From positions 283,224 through 347,223 of the forward strand of contig JBBHKE010001539.1 in assembly GCA_037447655.1 (NCBI GenBank): DNA of 64,000 bases, given 5' to 3'. This stretch comes from Zygnema cylindricum (lineage: Eukaryota > Streptophyta > Zygnematophyceae > Zygnematales > Zygnemataceae). A program made the position numbers and the translations under genes. Of this stretch, positions 39,977 through 53,175 are shown one piece after another (the first letter of the stretch is position 1; every line of letters starts with the position of its first letter). Under the pieces are notes generated by a model that saw nothing but the letters and a program-made list of their open reading frames with translations, was not told the origin of the DNA and ran no database searches.

Positions 39977-41126
39977 TGTTGATATTCTTGTATTTTTTAG
40001 GTGTGAATAGGAAAAATAAAAGGAGAAAGTTAGCAAAGGCAGCCTGCTTCTCGCTCCACTCTCCAGTCCCCATACTTGTTGCAGTCAATGAAGATCGGGA
40101 AGAGAGCTACAACCATGGCTGCCTATGCTATCCAAAGGAGACAAAAAATAGGCTAGATACTCAGTGTAGTGTATACCAAAAAGTGGCTGCCGACACCAAG
40201 ATTTGATCCTGGTACCTACATGTTGTCAAACTAGCCGGTAGCCATTAGCTTTATCCTATGGTATAAGAACAATGCTGAGATGTATATGATACAATATATA
40301 GTTACATCCACGTTGAAGATTCCATTTAACTAATAGAAAGGAATCTTAAACAGAGAACCCACTGTACCTTATATACTGTACGAAACATATGTTACAGACA
40401 TTTATTTCGACGGTCCGTATGAAAAGCCGAATTTGATTGACGGTCGTGGTGCGAGCCGGGATACCGGAATGGCCGCCTAAGCATTTTTGGGGGCTGCCAC
40501 TCCGGATGACACGTGGCAATATCCTGGAGGATTGCGCGATCTCCAAAACGCGAATTGACAAGTCCAAATGTGACAAATGTCACATTATGGCGATGCCTTA
40601 CAAGGACCATACAAAAAGTACTTCGGCACCTATATTTTATTGTACGGTATAGTTCTATGATTGGTCCGTACTTCAGTAGAAGGGGTTTTAGAGAGGGAAT
40701 AAGACTTAGTATTTTTTCTGGTAGGAAGCCGCCTCTTTGAGAGAGCACCTTGTTTAAAAGGCTAACTTTGAGCAACCATATCTAACAACTTATTTGACCA
40801 TTTTCAGTGATTCTTTTTGCTGCGGACTCAGAGGAGTTCACGCTACAGAAGGGTGTAGTCGGTCTGAGTTTTTACCTGCCAGGGTGGCTGCATTTCTAAG
40901 GGGGAGTCAAAGTGGGTGAATGTGTCCAAAACTTATATTCTAACTTGCATTCTAAGGTGGATCTGAGCACACAGAAAGTCTTATTTCACAAAGGTGAAGC
41001 TATATTGGGGTTCTGATTTTAAAGGGGTCAATCATTTGGGTTTTTATCAACTTGGGTCGCACTAACTAAAGAAGCTTTCTTGGACCTGCGAATTCTATGG
41101 GGGTGAATGGACCCCATAGAATTACA
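39977..41126 (+). repeat. 5' LTR of copia element C
   Basis: 1150 bp. It matches 56,065-56,339 plus 57,375-58,254 (about 1155 bp), including the blocks GGAAAAATAAAAGGAGAAAG, GGCTAGATACTCAGTGTAGTG and GGACCTGCG. An antisense tRNA-like module is present at about 40,185-40,262. Confidence 0.9.
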
Positions 41127-41142
41127 GGTTATGGGCCCACCA
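41127..41142 (+). promoter_or_regulatory. Primer-binding site of element C (half-tRNA type)
   Basis: GGTTATGGGCCCACCA immediately after the LTR end. It is complementary to the anticodon arm of plant initiator tRNA-Met (TGGTGGGCCCATAACC, from memory), not to its 3' CCA end. The same site follows the 5' LTRs of A and B. Confidence 0.7.
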
Positions 41143-42696
41143 TCTAGGGTGCCTATGTTTGATGGAACAGACTTCACTTATTGGGAGTTTACAATGGAGG
41201 GATTGCTTTTCGAAAATCACTTATGGGGAATTGTTTCGGGACAAGTGAGGTGTCCACCAACGAGCTTTGGTGGAACTCACTACGGAGATTCACCTGGTGC
41301 TTCCCAGAAAACCAACCGGATTTCAGATTCAACGGAAGGTGAAAGGAAAATCATTACCATGGAAGGGGAAAAAGGGGAGAAAGGAAAAGGAACATCTATG
41401 GTGAGGGGACCTAGGCTCTCGGCTACGGTCCCACTTGTAAAGGTTAAAACTAAAACTGAAGAAACCGACAATAGAATTTGGGAGTATAAAAACACTATAG
41501 CAAAACATCTCATGCTTAGAAATGTGTCGAAGTCCATAGCTATCACTCTTTTAAATCTAACCAAGTCTTCAAAAATTTGGGAAACACTAAGACAAATTCA
41601 TAAGAGTGAGACTATACATAGGCAACAATTTGTAAAACAATAAATAAAGGCCTATGTTTATAAAGGCGGTAGCATGATAGAGTTTTGCAATGATATTGTT
41701 GCGTTATATGTTGATCTTGCTAGTGCGAGATATGTAGAATCTGAGGAGAGAAAGATTAACACATTAATCATGAAACTCCCAGATGAGTACGAAAACATCA
41801 TTAACCGTATGTAGGAAATGGATGGCTCCTCATGGACTTGGAGCATTACCATAGGGATAATTATTGTGAGGGAAAGCACTTTCGAGCTTCGTAGGGGAAG
41901 TGATAGGGTGAATGCACTAACTGCTGGTGAGGACTAGCGGAAGCGTGATGAGAGGAATGACGGTGAGGAGCGGAAGCGTGATGAGAGGAAGAAAGATAAA
42001 GGTAAACCTTATCGGAACTTCGGTGGAAAGAAAGGGAGAAGAAAAGAAATGGGAGCTTTGGAAAAAGGGGTTTGTTTCTTTTGTAAGGAACCGGGTCAAT
42101 ATATGGAGGAGTGTCCTTGTTTCGAAGAAATTAGAAGTTGGAATGTGAATAAGGAAAAAGAAAGGGAAGAGGAGAAAGAGGATGCAGATATTTTGGAGCT
42201 TTTTCACATAGGAAGAATGGGGAAGAGAGAAAAACACGCAGAAATTCCACGAAAGCAACAGTGTGTTTTTGAAGGTATAAGGGAATAAATAGAGAGGAGG
42301 TACTTGAGGATGTCAATGTGTGAAGAGTGTATGACTTAGAAATGAAAAAGTCAGATCGAGGATCCATAATAGAAAAAGGGAAAAATAAAAATAATGAGGA
42401 TAATTTTATAAATATTTTGGAAACATAAAACTGGTTAGAAAGGGAGAATTCAACGAATTCTGAGGGAAGGGGAGAATTAAATCTAGAGGGGGGTTTAAAG
42501 GATAGGGGAGAAAGAGGAATATTTAATGAAAGGTTTTGGGGAGGAGAAATATTTATTGGGAATAAAATAACAAAATGATAATGGAAAGAATTCTATGGGA
42601 GAGAGTGAGGAAAGTTTAGAAAATAGGGTGAGTATCATGGATAAAAATATGAGTACGAAAGATGTAGATTTTATGAGGAACTTAGCGGGGACTTTT
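41131..42696 (+). pseudogene. gag remnant of copia element C
   Basis: It begins MGPPSRVPMFDGTDFTYWEF, the usual copia gag N-terminus. About residues 305-320 hold the zinc knuckle CFFCKEPGQYMEECPC, a CX2CX4HX4C fit in which the His is replaced by Tyr (GQYMEEC), so metal binding is doubtful. Stops occur at 41,641, about 41,812 and 41,935, and after 42,288 the sequence is A/G-rich with many stops and no PR/INT similarity. The segment ends at the A insertion site. Confidence 0.8.
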
Positions 42697-42701
42697 GATT
42701 T

Positions 42702-43765
42702 TGTAGAAATCGATGGTTCTTTTATTATTTTCTAGGTCTAAATTGGAATATAGAAAGAAGCCGAGGCAGTCTGCCTCTAACTTCTCTCTCCAACTCCCAC
42801 ACTTGTTGCAATCACTGAGAAGTTGGAGAGGAAGCTAGAGCCATGGCTACCTAGGCTATCCAGAGGTTTACAATGAATAAATTAGTTGATTTACAGATAG
42901 GTAAGTTTATTTGCTAAAAGAAGTATGTCGGAACCACGATTTGATCTTGGTACCTGCAGACTGTCAGAACGTCGGTAGTCAGTAGCCTTATCCGTTAAGT
43001 ATAGGCAGAAAGTTATATACTAATAGGTTTGATATTTATTTAAATGTTGCCACGTAGGAAAATTCATTTAACCGCGGAACTTTACGGATGCATAGATGCT
43101 ATTATGTAAAAGTATGGATTTTGGTAGGGATAAGAAACGAGTACCGCCATTTTGTTTCTTTTACGAAACAAATACCGTATAAGCATTTATGACGGCTACG
43201 ATTGAAATCTGCATTCAATCGAACGACCGAAAAGAAAGTCAAGATCGCGGAAGAGATTCTCAGCCGTTTGTGGTCATCCCCACATCGGATAACACGTGGC
43301 ACGATTACGTTGGATCACGGCATCTCCGGGGATTATGAGACCGAATCCGGATATGACATGTGTCGACATTTAGGCCATTTCGTACAATATCCGTACATAA
43401 AGTACACCAGCAATTGTACTTTTATATACGGCAGTGTAATATGATTGGCGCCGTACACCAGTAGATAGAGTTTTAGAGAGAGATAGGACTTAGAAAAATT
43501 GGTAGATAAGACCCTTTCTCCCAAAGAGCTTATGTACAAAATGTCAACTTTGACCCTCCATAACTTACTGGTCAAGGGAGCAAATTCAGAGATTATTTTT
43601 GTTATTGACTCAGGGGAGTCTTGCCTTCACAAGGGTGAAGGTGGTAAAAGTTTTTGTTTGTCAGGGTGGCAGTTATTCGTGCTCAAAGACAAATGGGTCA
43701 GGGTTATCCTAGAGGCTTCGTTTGAGCTGCTTACTTTGGGGTCCTAGGGAGGTCTCAGAGTTGCA
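42702..43765 (+). repeat. 5' LTR of copia element A
   Basis: 1064 bp, TG...CA termini. The 3' partner is split at 48,142-48,869 and 55,328-55,652 by insertion B. The antisense tRNA-like module is at about 42,945-43,001. Confidence 0.92.
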
Positions 43766-43781
43766 GGTTATGGGCCCACCA
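43766..43781 (+). promoter_or_regulatory. Primer-binding site of element A (half-tRNA type)
   Basis: GGTTATGGGCCCACCA follows the LTR CA with no spacer. It contains the gag ATG at 43,770. Confidence 0.7.
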
Positions 43782-46700
43782 TCTACGGTGCCCATATTAA
43801 ATGGAGTTGGCTTCATATACTGGGAAAGTATGATGATAGGAGCTCTATGTGAGAAACGATTTTGGAGAATAGTAAGTGGACGGTTGAGGCGTCCATCTAG
43901 TCTTCAGATACCTCCAGGGTTTACAGGAGGCAGATTCACTAGAGATACAGATCCATCTTCAACAGAGGAGACAAATGAAGGAGAGGTGGTGGACAAAGGA
44001 AAGGAGAAGGAGACGACCACACCAATAGCAACTGGTTCGGCATTCATGTCACTTATTCCGAGGAACGAGGAGAATGATAGTGATACCTGGGACTTCAACA
44101 ATATTGGGGCAAATCATTTCATCCTCCGCCATCTTACACAAGGACTTGCATGTCCTCATTTGCAAGTAAAAAGGGCATCCGATCTTTAGATGGCTCTCAT
44201 AGAGATTTATCGAAGTGGTACGATTCAGCAACAACAGTTGGCTGATTAGAAAGTTAAGGAGTATGTATACAAATGGGGGAACATGTTGGATTTTTGCAAT
44301 AAGCTTGCTACACTTTTCATGGAATTAGAGAGTGCTGGAAAAGATTTTAGTGAAAAAGAAAAGGTTAACTATTTATTGATGAAGTTACCCGATGAGTTCG
44401 AGAACATAGTCAACCGTGTGCACGGTTTGCCGGACTCAAGGTGGATATGGAACTTAGTGGTAGGAATGATTCTCGTTAGGGAGAATACAATTGAAATCCG
44501 AAGGGGAGGAAAGAGTGGGTAAGCCTTGGCAGTTGGGACCGTTTGTAGAACAAGGATTCCCGGAGACCGGTCGAAAATTACGGAGGGGGGGAGTAAAAAA
44601 ATCTGACCGACGAGTTCGGACCAAGGGCTCCGGAGGGTTTATGTCATTTATGTAAGAAACCAGGGAACTATATGGCGGAGTGCACTAAGCTAACCGAGCT
44701 TCGGTCAAAGGAGGGACAAACCAGTGGAACCTCGAGAGGAAGGAAAAAGGCCCTTCTGACATAGGTACATCTCCTATTGCTCCTATTATATGCGTACATG
44801 CGACAATCTAAAGACAAGGACGATGAGCTCCTATTGGATGAGGAGTTCGAAGCGACAAACGAGGTAGAAATTCCACGAAAACAGAATTGTGCTTTCGGTG
44901 GATTGAAAGGTGAAGCAGGCTAGATTGTAGATCAAGTGCCTCCATGCACATATGTAAGGATAAACACCTATTCACTAAGATAAGAAAGATTCCCACCGTA
45001 GAGATAGAGTACGCGGATGGGAGGATAGTCACTACTACTCTTGTAGGATCGGTAAATCTGAAAGTGTTTGTAGAAGGAAAGACATCCATAGTTAAATTCT
45101 ATGATGTATTGTTTATTCCAGAGCTGAACAAAAACCTCATCTCTACGTCTGTATTAGATGATAAGGGCTTTGATACTAGCAGTAGGAAAGGAGTCTTTAG
45201 TGCTAGTTTTGAGGAGGAAGTTTATTTCAGCGCTGAAGAAGGTAGCATAGGGATGTTTAGGCTGATTTTAAGCAATAAAAAGAAGAAACTTTATTATGCT
45301 GGTGTTCATGATATAATGATGTGGCATAAGAGGCTTAGGCATGTGAATCTAGATAAGCTAAGAGAGATGAAAAAGATGGGAGTGGTGGAAGGAATTCAGT
45401 TCAGTGAGAGTGAGAATCTTAGTGATTGTAGTGGATGTGCTCAAGGTAAAGCACACAGATTGCCCTTTCCCAAAACAGCCACCTATATGGGAGAAAAAAT
45501 TCTAGATTTAGTACACACAAATATTTGGGGACCGGCCAAAATGCCCTCACCGGGGGGGGAAGCGATTTATGATGACTATCACTGATGATTGGTCTCCGTA
45601 TTCCAAGGTTTATTTTTTGAAAAACAAGTCAAAACCTCATGATTGTTTTAGACAATATAAAACATGGAGGGAAAAACTCCATAAAACTCCAATCAAGAGA
45701 CTAAAGAGTGACAATGGTGGAGAGTTACTTCTAACCAGTTTGAGAATTTTCTGATGGAAGGTGGAGTTCAACACCAAAAGACAGTTCTAAAAAACCCGGA
45801 AAGGAATGGGGTAGCTGAACGATTAAATAGGACACTAAATGATGTTGCTAGAAGTATGTTGTCGGATAAGACGATAGGAAAAAGATTTTGGGTAGAAGCA
45901 ATGAACTGCGCTAATTACCTCAAAAATATTATTTTTACCTGAGCTATAAAAGATCAAACACCTTATGAGAGATGGACCGGCCAAAAACCATACATATGTC
46001 ACTTAAAGGTTTTTCGCAGTCAACTATTCAGTCTAGATACACATCGGTCTAATAGGAAGCTCAATCCTTAAATAAAAATGGGATACTTATTAGGATATAA
46101 TGAGGATGTTAAAAGATATATAGTTTACAATCTTAAAAGGGAAGATATAATCTTAGTAAAGCATCTAGTAGTTATGGATGAAGGAAAGTCTGTCGATCCC
46201 TTCAAGTATACAAAGTCAGTAAAAATCAAATTTGAGTCAAAAAATTCCGATGACTTTAAGCTTCCTAACTATCCAGGTTTTAGAGAATATGACATTCTTG
46301 CAGGTACAAATCAGACCGAAAAAGACTCGGCTGCGGAAACTCCAGCGACAACTCTACCCAAAGCGGAAGACGTGATGGAAATTGTTTGGAATCAAGGGAT
46401 AGGGGAGAAGCTGAGATTGTTCGAAAGAACCCACCAGAACCATCTATTCCGGCCACAGATTTTGAAGGGGGAAGGAGAAGTAGCAAAAGATTGCAAGAAA
46501 AACAAGTTAATAACAAGGTAACAAAACGATCTCATCAAGATGAACCTCAAACTTATGGAGAGGCGATGACTTGTCCAGAAAGGAACCGGTGGAAGACAGC
46601 CATTAATGAGGAGATGGCCTCAATTTTGGCAGCAGATATTTGAGAGCTGGTGGATTGTCCACCTAACCGAAAACCAATCGGTTGTAAGTGTGTTTTCAAA

Positions 46701-48117
46701 GTAAAACTGAACTTGGATAACACCATTGAGCGTTACAAAGCCCGATTAGTGGCAAAAATATTTACTCAGAAAGAAGGAATCGACTACGAGGAAACCTTTG
46801 CCCCGGTCGTCAGATTTTCCCACCGTCCGCATACTTCTCAGTCTAGCAGCAGCGGAAGACATGGAGGTGCACCAGATGGACATCAAGACAACCTTTTTGC
46901 ATCGAGAATTGGAAGAGGATATCATCATGCAACAACCTGAAGGATTAGTGGAGGAAGGAGAGGAGAGTAAGGTATGCCAGCTTATTAAATCTCTTTATGG
47001 TTTGAAACAGGCGCCTCGACATTAGAATAAGAAGCTTGATGAGTTTCTTAGCGATCCGGGATATATCCTGATCAGCTCAGATCACTCAATCTATGTTTTT
47101 GAAGATGAGGAAGGAGTTATTTTTATTGCAGTTTATGTTAATGATTTGCTTGTTTTAAGTAAATCAATGGAAAAATTAATAAACTGAAAACCGATTTTAA
47201 AGGGAGATTTGAGATGAAGGATATGGGGGAGGGATGATATATTTTGGGAATTCAAGAAGAAAGAGACCGAGAAAGAAAAATTATAAGATTGACTCAAAAA
47301 GAAGCAATAGGGAACATGTTGGAAAAATTTCAGATGGATAAAGCTTTTAGTTTTACAACTCCAATGGAGTTAAAGAAAGGAAGTGAGGGGAGTGAGGAAG
47401 AAAAGGTCATAGTCTTAGACGAGGAATTAAGTCTTGAAGAACAAAAGTTTATGCAGACTATTCCTTACAGAGAAGTAGTGGGAAGCCTAATCTATTATAC
47501 GAATTGTACCTAGACGGATTTAGCTACAGCAGTAGGAGTGCTGAGTAGAAGTCTAAATGCTCCCACTAAGAAGGATTGGGAGGCAGCTAAGAGAGTCCTT
47601 AGATATTTGATAGGAACTAGGGATCTATGGTTGCATTTCGGTGGGGAGAATACTGACATCACTACTTGGAGTGATGCCAGTTATGGTGATGCTCCGATGA
47701 GGAGATGTATTTTTGGATATATATTATATATAGGTGATGGGGCTTGCTGTTGGAGTAGCAAACAACAAAAGGTTATTGCTCAGTCCACCATGGAGGCTGA
47801 GTATATGGCCTCTTGCTCTGCTGTAAAAGAATTGATGTGGGTCAAGTCTTTGCTTAGTGAGCTAAGTCACCTTAAGAGTGGGGTGCATAATTGTTTTTGT
47901 GATAATCAAGCAGCAATCGTTATTTTTGCCAATCCTAAACATTATTTTAAAGCTAAACACATAGACATTAGACTCAGCTTTGTTGGAGAGAAAGTAGAAA
48001 ACAAAATAATCAGTTTAGAGTACCGACCAGATAGCTAGATGGTAGCAGATACCATGACCAAACCCATGCCTTCCCCTAAGCTAATTTTCTGCATGGAGAA
48101 GTGTGGTCAAAAATTAA
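43770..48117 (+). pseudogene. gag-pol remnant of copia element A
   Basis: Order is gag, PR, INT, RT, RNase H, as in Ty1/copia. gag (43,770-44,520) has at least two in-frame stops. The protease Asp-Ser-Gly region near 44,920 is disrupted and reading resumes at 44,944. Pre-integrase MWHKRLRHVNLDKLREMKKMG and the zinc His/Cys motif (CSGCAQGKAHRLPF) lie at 45,320-45,480. The integrase core continues to 45,942. RT is at 46,650-47,240, where the DD box reads VNDLLV instead of VDDLLV (near 47,137), removing a catalytic Asp. RNase H (TWSDASYGDAP...STMEAEYMASC) is at 47,660-48,038. Multiple stops and frameshifts; inactive. Confidence 0.88.
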
Positions 48118-48141
48118 AGATTGACTAGAAAATAAGAGGAG

Positions 48142-48869
48142 TGTAAAAATCAATGGTTCTTTTTTATTTTCTAGGTCTAAATTCGAAAATAGAAAGAAGC
48201 CGAGGCAGTCTGCCTCTAACTTCTCTCTCCAATTCCCACACTTGTTGCAATCATTGAGAAGTTGGAGAGGAAGCTAGAGCCATGGCTACCTAGGCTATCA
48301 AGAGGTTAAACAAGAAATAAATTAGTTAATTTACGGATAGGTGGGATTATTTGTTAAAGAAGTATGTTAGAATTAGGATTTGATCTTCGTACCCGTAGAC
48401 CGTCAGAACGCTGGTAGCCAGTAGCCTTATCCGTTAAGTATAGGCAGAAAGTTATATACTAATAGGTTTGATATTTATTTAAATGTTGCCACGTAGGAAA
48501 ATTCATTTAACCGCGGAACTTTACGGATGCATAGATGCAATTATGTAAAAGTACAGATTTCCGTATGGATAAGAAACGAGTACCGTGCATTTAGTTTTTT
48601 TTACGAAACAAATACCGCACAAGCATTTATGACGGCTAAGATTAAAATCTACATTTAATCGGATGGCTGAAAAGAAAGTCGAGATCGCGAAAGAGATTCT
48701 CAGCAATTTGTGGTCATTGCGACATCGCATGACACGTGGCACGATTAGGTTGGATCGCGGAATCAATGGGCATTACGGGACCGAATCCGGATATGACATG
48801 AGTCGACATTTAGGCCATGTCGTACAATATCCGTACATAAAGTACACCGGCAGCTGTACTTTTGTGTAC
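48142..48869 (+). repeat. 3' LTR of element A, first part
   Basis: It begins TGTAAAAATCAATGG after the polypurine tract and breaks off at the TGTAC target duplication of element B. The LTR resumes at 55,328. Confidence 0.9.
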
Positions 48870-49922
48870 TGAAACTCTAGACCTCCATAAGTCCTCAGAG
48901 TGGACAGCTTCCAAGAAGCCTCTAAGATAACCCTGACCCCTTTGTGTTTCAGCAAAAACAATTGCCACCATGGTAGACAATAAATCTGACTAACTTCACC
49001 CCTAAGAAGGCAAAACACCCTTGAGTCGATAGCAAAAAGAATCTTTGAATTTGCTCCCCTGAGCAGTAAGTTATAGAGGGTCAAAGTTGACCTTTTGTAC
49101 AGAAGCTCTCTAGGAGAGAGGGTCCTATCTCCTAATTTTTCAAAGTCCTATCTCTCTCACAGAATCTATTTACTGATAGCAAAGCCAATCAGAATGTAGT
49201 TCTGTACACAAAAGTATAGCTGTCAGTGTACTTTCTGTACAAACATTGTACGACATGGCCTAAATGTCGACACGTGGTATGTCCGGATTCGCTCCCGTAA
49301 TCCTCGGAGATGCCGCGATCCAATGTAATTCCGCCACGTGTCATCCAATGTGGCGATGACCACAAACCGGCGAAATCCTCTTCCGCGATCTCGGCTTTAA
49401 TTCCGGCCGTCCGATTAAATTCATATTTAATTGTAGCCGTAATAAATACATGTGCGGTATTCTTTTCATTAAAGAAATAAATGCGCGGTATTGGTTTTTT
49501 ATCCGTACCGCAATCCGTACTTTAACATTAATGGATCTATGTCTCGCGTAAACAGTTATAGTTAAATGAATTGTCCTACTTGATAATGTTTAATTAAATA
49601 TCAAACCCTATTGTACGTAACACTCGAAAAAGACTTAACAGCTAAGGCTACCAGCTACCGGGTGTCTGCCAGCCGGTAAGTACCAAGATCAAATCCTGTA
49701 GCCGACACATACCTTTTAGTAAATTAACCCCTAACTAATATATAATCCCTGTAAACTTCTGGATAGCCTAGGTAGCCATGGCTCTAGCTCCCACTCTAAT
49801 TTCTCAGTGACTGCGACAAGTTTGAGAGTTGGAAAGAGAAGTTAGAGGTAGACTGCCTTGGCTTCTTTCTATATTTTTATTAAGACCTAGAAAATACTTT
49901 AACTGGACCATTAATTTCTACA
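48870..49922 (-). repeat. 3' LTR of copia element B
   Basis: 1053 bp, colinear with 54,269-55,322. It includes the tRNA-like module on the plus strand (about 49,630-49,710). Confidence 0.93.
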
Positions 49923-50018
49923 CTCCTTTTATTTTCTAGTCAATCTTTAATTTCAGACCACACTTCTCCATGCAGAAAATTAGCTTAGGGGAAGGCACAA
50001 GTTTGGTCATCATATCTG

Positions 50019-51731
50019 CTACCATCTCACTATCTGGTCGTACCCTAACCTGATTATTTTGTTTTCTACTTTCTCTCTAACAAAGCTGAGTCTGATATCC
50101 ATGTGTTTGGCTTTAAAATGATGTTTAGGATTGGCAAAAATAGCGATTACTGCCTGATTATCACAAAAAACAATTTGCACACCACTCTTAAGGTGACCAA
50201 GCTCACCAAGCAAAGACTTGACCCACATCAATTCTTTTACAGCTAAGCAAGAGGCCATATACTCAGCCTCCATGGTGGACTGAGCAATAACTTTTTGCTG
50301 TTAGCTACTCCAACAGCAAGCCCCATCACCCACATATAATACATATCTAGAAGTGGATATCCTCATCGAAGCATCACCAATACTGGCATCACTCCAAGTA
50401 GTGATGTCAGTATTTTCCCCACCCAAATGCAACCATAGATCCCTATTTCCTATCAAATATCTAACGACTCTCTCAGCTGCCTCCCAATCCCTCTTAGTGG
50501 GAGCATTTAGACTTCTACTCAGCACTCCTACAGTTGCAGCTAAATCCGGACGAGTACAATTCAAAATATAGATTAGACTTCCCACTACTTGCCTATAAGG
50601 AATAGTCTGCATGAACTTCTGTTCTTCAGGAGATAATTTCTCGTCTAAGATTATGACTCCTTCTTCCTCACTCCCCTCACTTCCCTTTTTCAACTCCATT
50701 GGAGTTGTACAACTATTAGCTTTATCAATTTGAAATTTTTCAAGCATGTTCCCTATTGCTTCCTTTTGAGTCAATCTTGTAATTTTTCTTTTTCGGTCTC
50801 TCTCTACTTGAATTCCCAAAATATATTTTCCTTCCCCCATATCCTTCGTTTCAAATCTCCCCTTAAGATCGGTTTTCAGTTTATTAATTTTTTCCATTGA
50901 TTTACTTAAAACAAGCAAATCATCAACGTAAATTGCAATAAATATAAAACCTTCCTCATCTTCGAAAACATAGATTGAGTGATCTGAGCTCATCCGGATA
51001 TATCCCAGACCGATAAGAAACTCATCAAGCTTCTTATTCCACTGTCGAGGCGCGTGTTTCAAACCACAAAGAGATTTAATCAGCCGGCATACCTTACTCT
51101 CCTCTCCTTCCTCCACAAACCCTTCGGGTTGTTGCATGAAGATCTCCTCTTCCAATTCTCCATGCAAAAAGGTTGTCTTGATGTCCATCTGGTGCACTTC
51201 CATGTCTTCCGCTGCTGTCAGACTGAAAAGTATGCGGACAGAGGGAAATCTGACGACCGCGGCAAAGGTTTCCTCGTAGTCAATTCCTTCCTTTTGTGTA
51301 AATCCCTTTGCCAATAATCTGGCCTTGTAGCGCTCGATTGTGTTATCTGGATTTAGTTTTAATTTGAAAACCCACTTACAACCGATTGGTTTTCGGTTAG
51401 GTGGACAATCCACCAGCTCCCAAGTATCGGCTGCCATAATTGAGGCCATCTCCTTATTGATGGCTGTCTTCCACCGATTTCTTTCTGGACAAGTCATCGT
51501 CTCTCCATAAGTTTGAGGTTCATCTTGATGAGATAGTTTTGTTACCTTGTTATTAACCTGTTTTTCTTGCAGTCTTTTACTACTTCTCCTTCCCCCTTCA
51601 AAATCTGAGGCCGGAATAGATGGTTCTTGTGGATTCTTTCGAACAATCTCGGCTTCTCCCCTATCCCTTGATTCCGAATCAATTTCCACCACGTCTTCCG
51701 CTTCGGGTAGAGTTGTCACTGGAGTTTCCAC
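50019..51731 (-). pseudogene. Reverse transcriptase-RNase H region of copia element B
   Basis: A 476-codon reading frame (51,731-50,301) is followed, after one stop codon, by the rest of RNase H (to 50,019). Seen in order: acidic linker; [56 protein letters not shown]; the polymerase box YVDDLLVLSKS; the RNase H start TTWSDASIGDASM; then STMEAEYMASC, CDNQAVIAIFANP and KAKHMDIRLSFVREKV. The interruption is a TAA where element A has a Lys codon (about 50,298). RT motifs look intact. Confidence 0.88.
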
Positions 51732-51821
51732 AGCCGAGTCCTTTTCGGTCTGATTTGTACCATGTCATCTTCTGTAAAACTTGGATAGTTAGGAAGCTTA
51801 AAGTCATCGGAATTTTCTGAC

Positions 51822-53175
51822 TCAAATCTGATTTTTTACTGACTTTGAATACTTGAATAGATGCACAGACTTTCCTTCATCCATAACTACTAGATGCTTT
51901 ACTAAGATAATATCTTCCCTTTTTAGATCATAAACTCTATATCCTTTAACATCCTCATCATATCCTAATAAGTATTCTGGTTTTCCTTTAGGATCTAGCT
52001 TCCAATTAGACCGATCTGTATCTAGACTTAATACTTGACTGCGGAAAACCTTTAAGTGAGATATGTCTGGTTTCCGGCCTGTCCATCTCTCATAAGGTGT
52101 TTGATCTTTTATAGCTGAAGTAAGAACTCTATTTTTGAGGTAATTAGCACAGTTCATTGCTTCTGCTCGAAACCTTTTTCGTATCTTCTTATTTGACTAC
52201 ATATTTCTAGCACTATCACTTAGTGTTCTATTTAACCATTCAGCTACCCCATTTTGTTCCGGGTTTTCAAGAACTGTCTTTTGGTGTTGAACCCCATCTT
52301 CCCTCATAAAATCCTCAAACTGGTTAGAAGTATACTCTCCACCATTGTCACTCTTTATTCTCTTGATTGGAGTTTCATGGAGTTTTTCGCTCCATGCTTT
52401 ATATTGTCTAAAACAATCCTGAGCTACTGACTTATTTTTCAAAAAAATACACTCGGGAATACCAAGACCAATCATCAGTGATAGTCATCATAAATCTCTT
52501 CCCCCCCGGTGAGGGCACTTTAGCCGGTCCCCAAATATCTGTGTGTACTAGATCTAGAATTTTTTCTCCCTTATAGGTGGCTATTTTAGGAAAGGGTAAT
52601 CTGTGTGTTTTACCTTGAGCACATCCACTACAATCAGTTATATTATCACTCTCACTGAACTTAATCCCTTCCACCACTCCCATCTTTTTCATCTTTCTTA
52701 ACTTGTCTAGATTCACATGCACAAGCCTCTTATGCCACATCATAAAATCATGAACACCAACATAATAAAGTTTTTTTGTTTCATTACTTAAAACCAGCCT
52801 AAACATCCCATGGCTACCTTTCTCAGCAATGAAATAGACATCCTCCTCAAAACTAGCAATAAAGACTCCTTCCCTAGTGCTAGTAAAAAAACCCTTATCA
52901 TCTAATACAGATGTAGAGATGAGGTTTTTGTTCAGCTCCGGAATAAACAATACATTGGAGAATGTTACTATGGATGTCTTTCCTTCTACTAACACTTTCA
53001 AATCTACCAATCGTACAAGAGTAGTGGTGACTATCCTCCCATCCCCGTACTCTATCTCTACGGTGGGAATCTTTCTTATCCTAGTGAACAGGTGCCTATC
53101 CTTACACATGTGCATGGAGGCACCTGAATCTACGATCCAGTTTGCTCCACCTTTCAATCCATCGTAAGCACATTT
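51822..53175 (-). pseudogene. Protease-integrase region of copia element B
   Basis: 53,157-52,432 reads WIVDSGASMHMCKDRHLF (aspartic protease DSGA site), then MMWHKRLVHVNLDKLRKMKKMG and CSGCAQGKTHRLPFPK (integrase zinc domain), then LDLVHTDIWGPAKVPSPGG (first catalytic Asp) and MMTITDDWSWYSRVYFF. It continues after a frame change with KRIKSDNGGEYTS (second Asp) and LENPEQNGVAEWLNRTL (catalytic Glu), then to 51,822 (SAIKDQTPYERWTGRKPDISHLKVF). Frame breaks near 52,440 and 52,190 and the stop before 53,175 show it is not fully open. Confidence 0.87.

Noticed and set aside
40392-40775. 127-codon minus-strand ORF
   Set aside because: Lies wholly within the LTR of element C and is not kept open in the other LTR copy.
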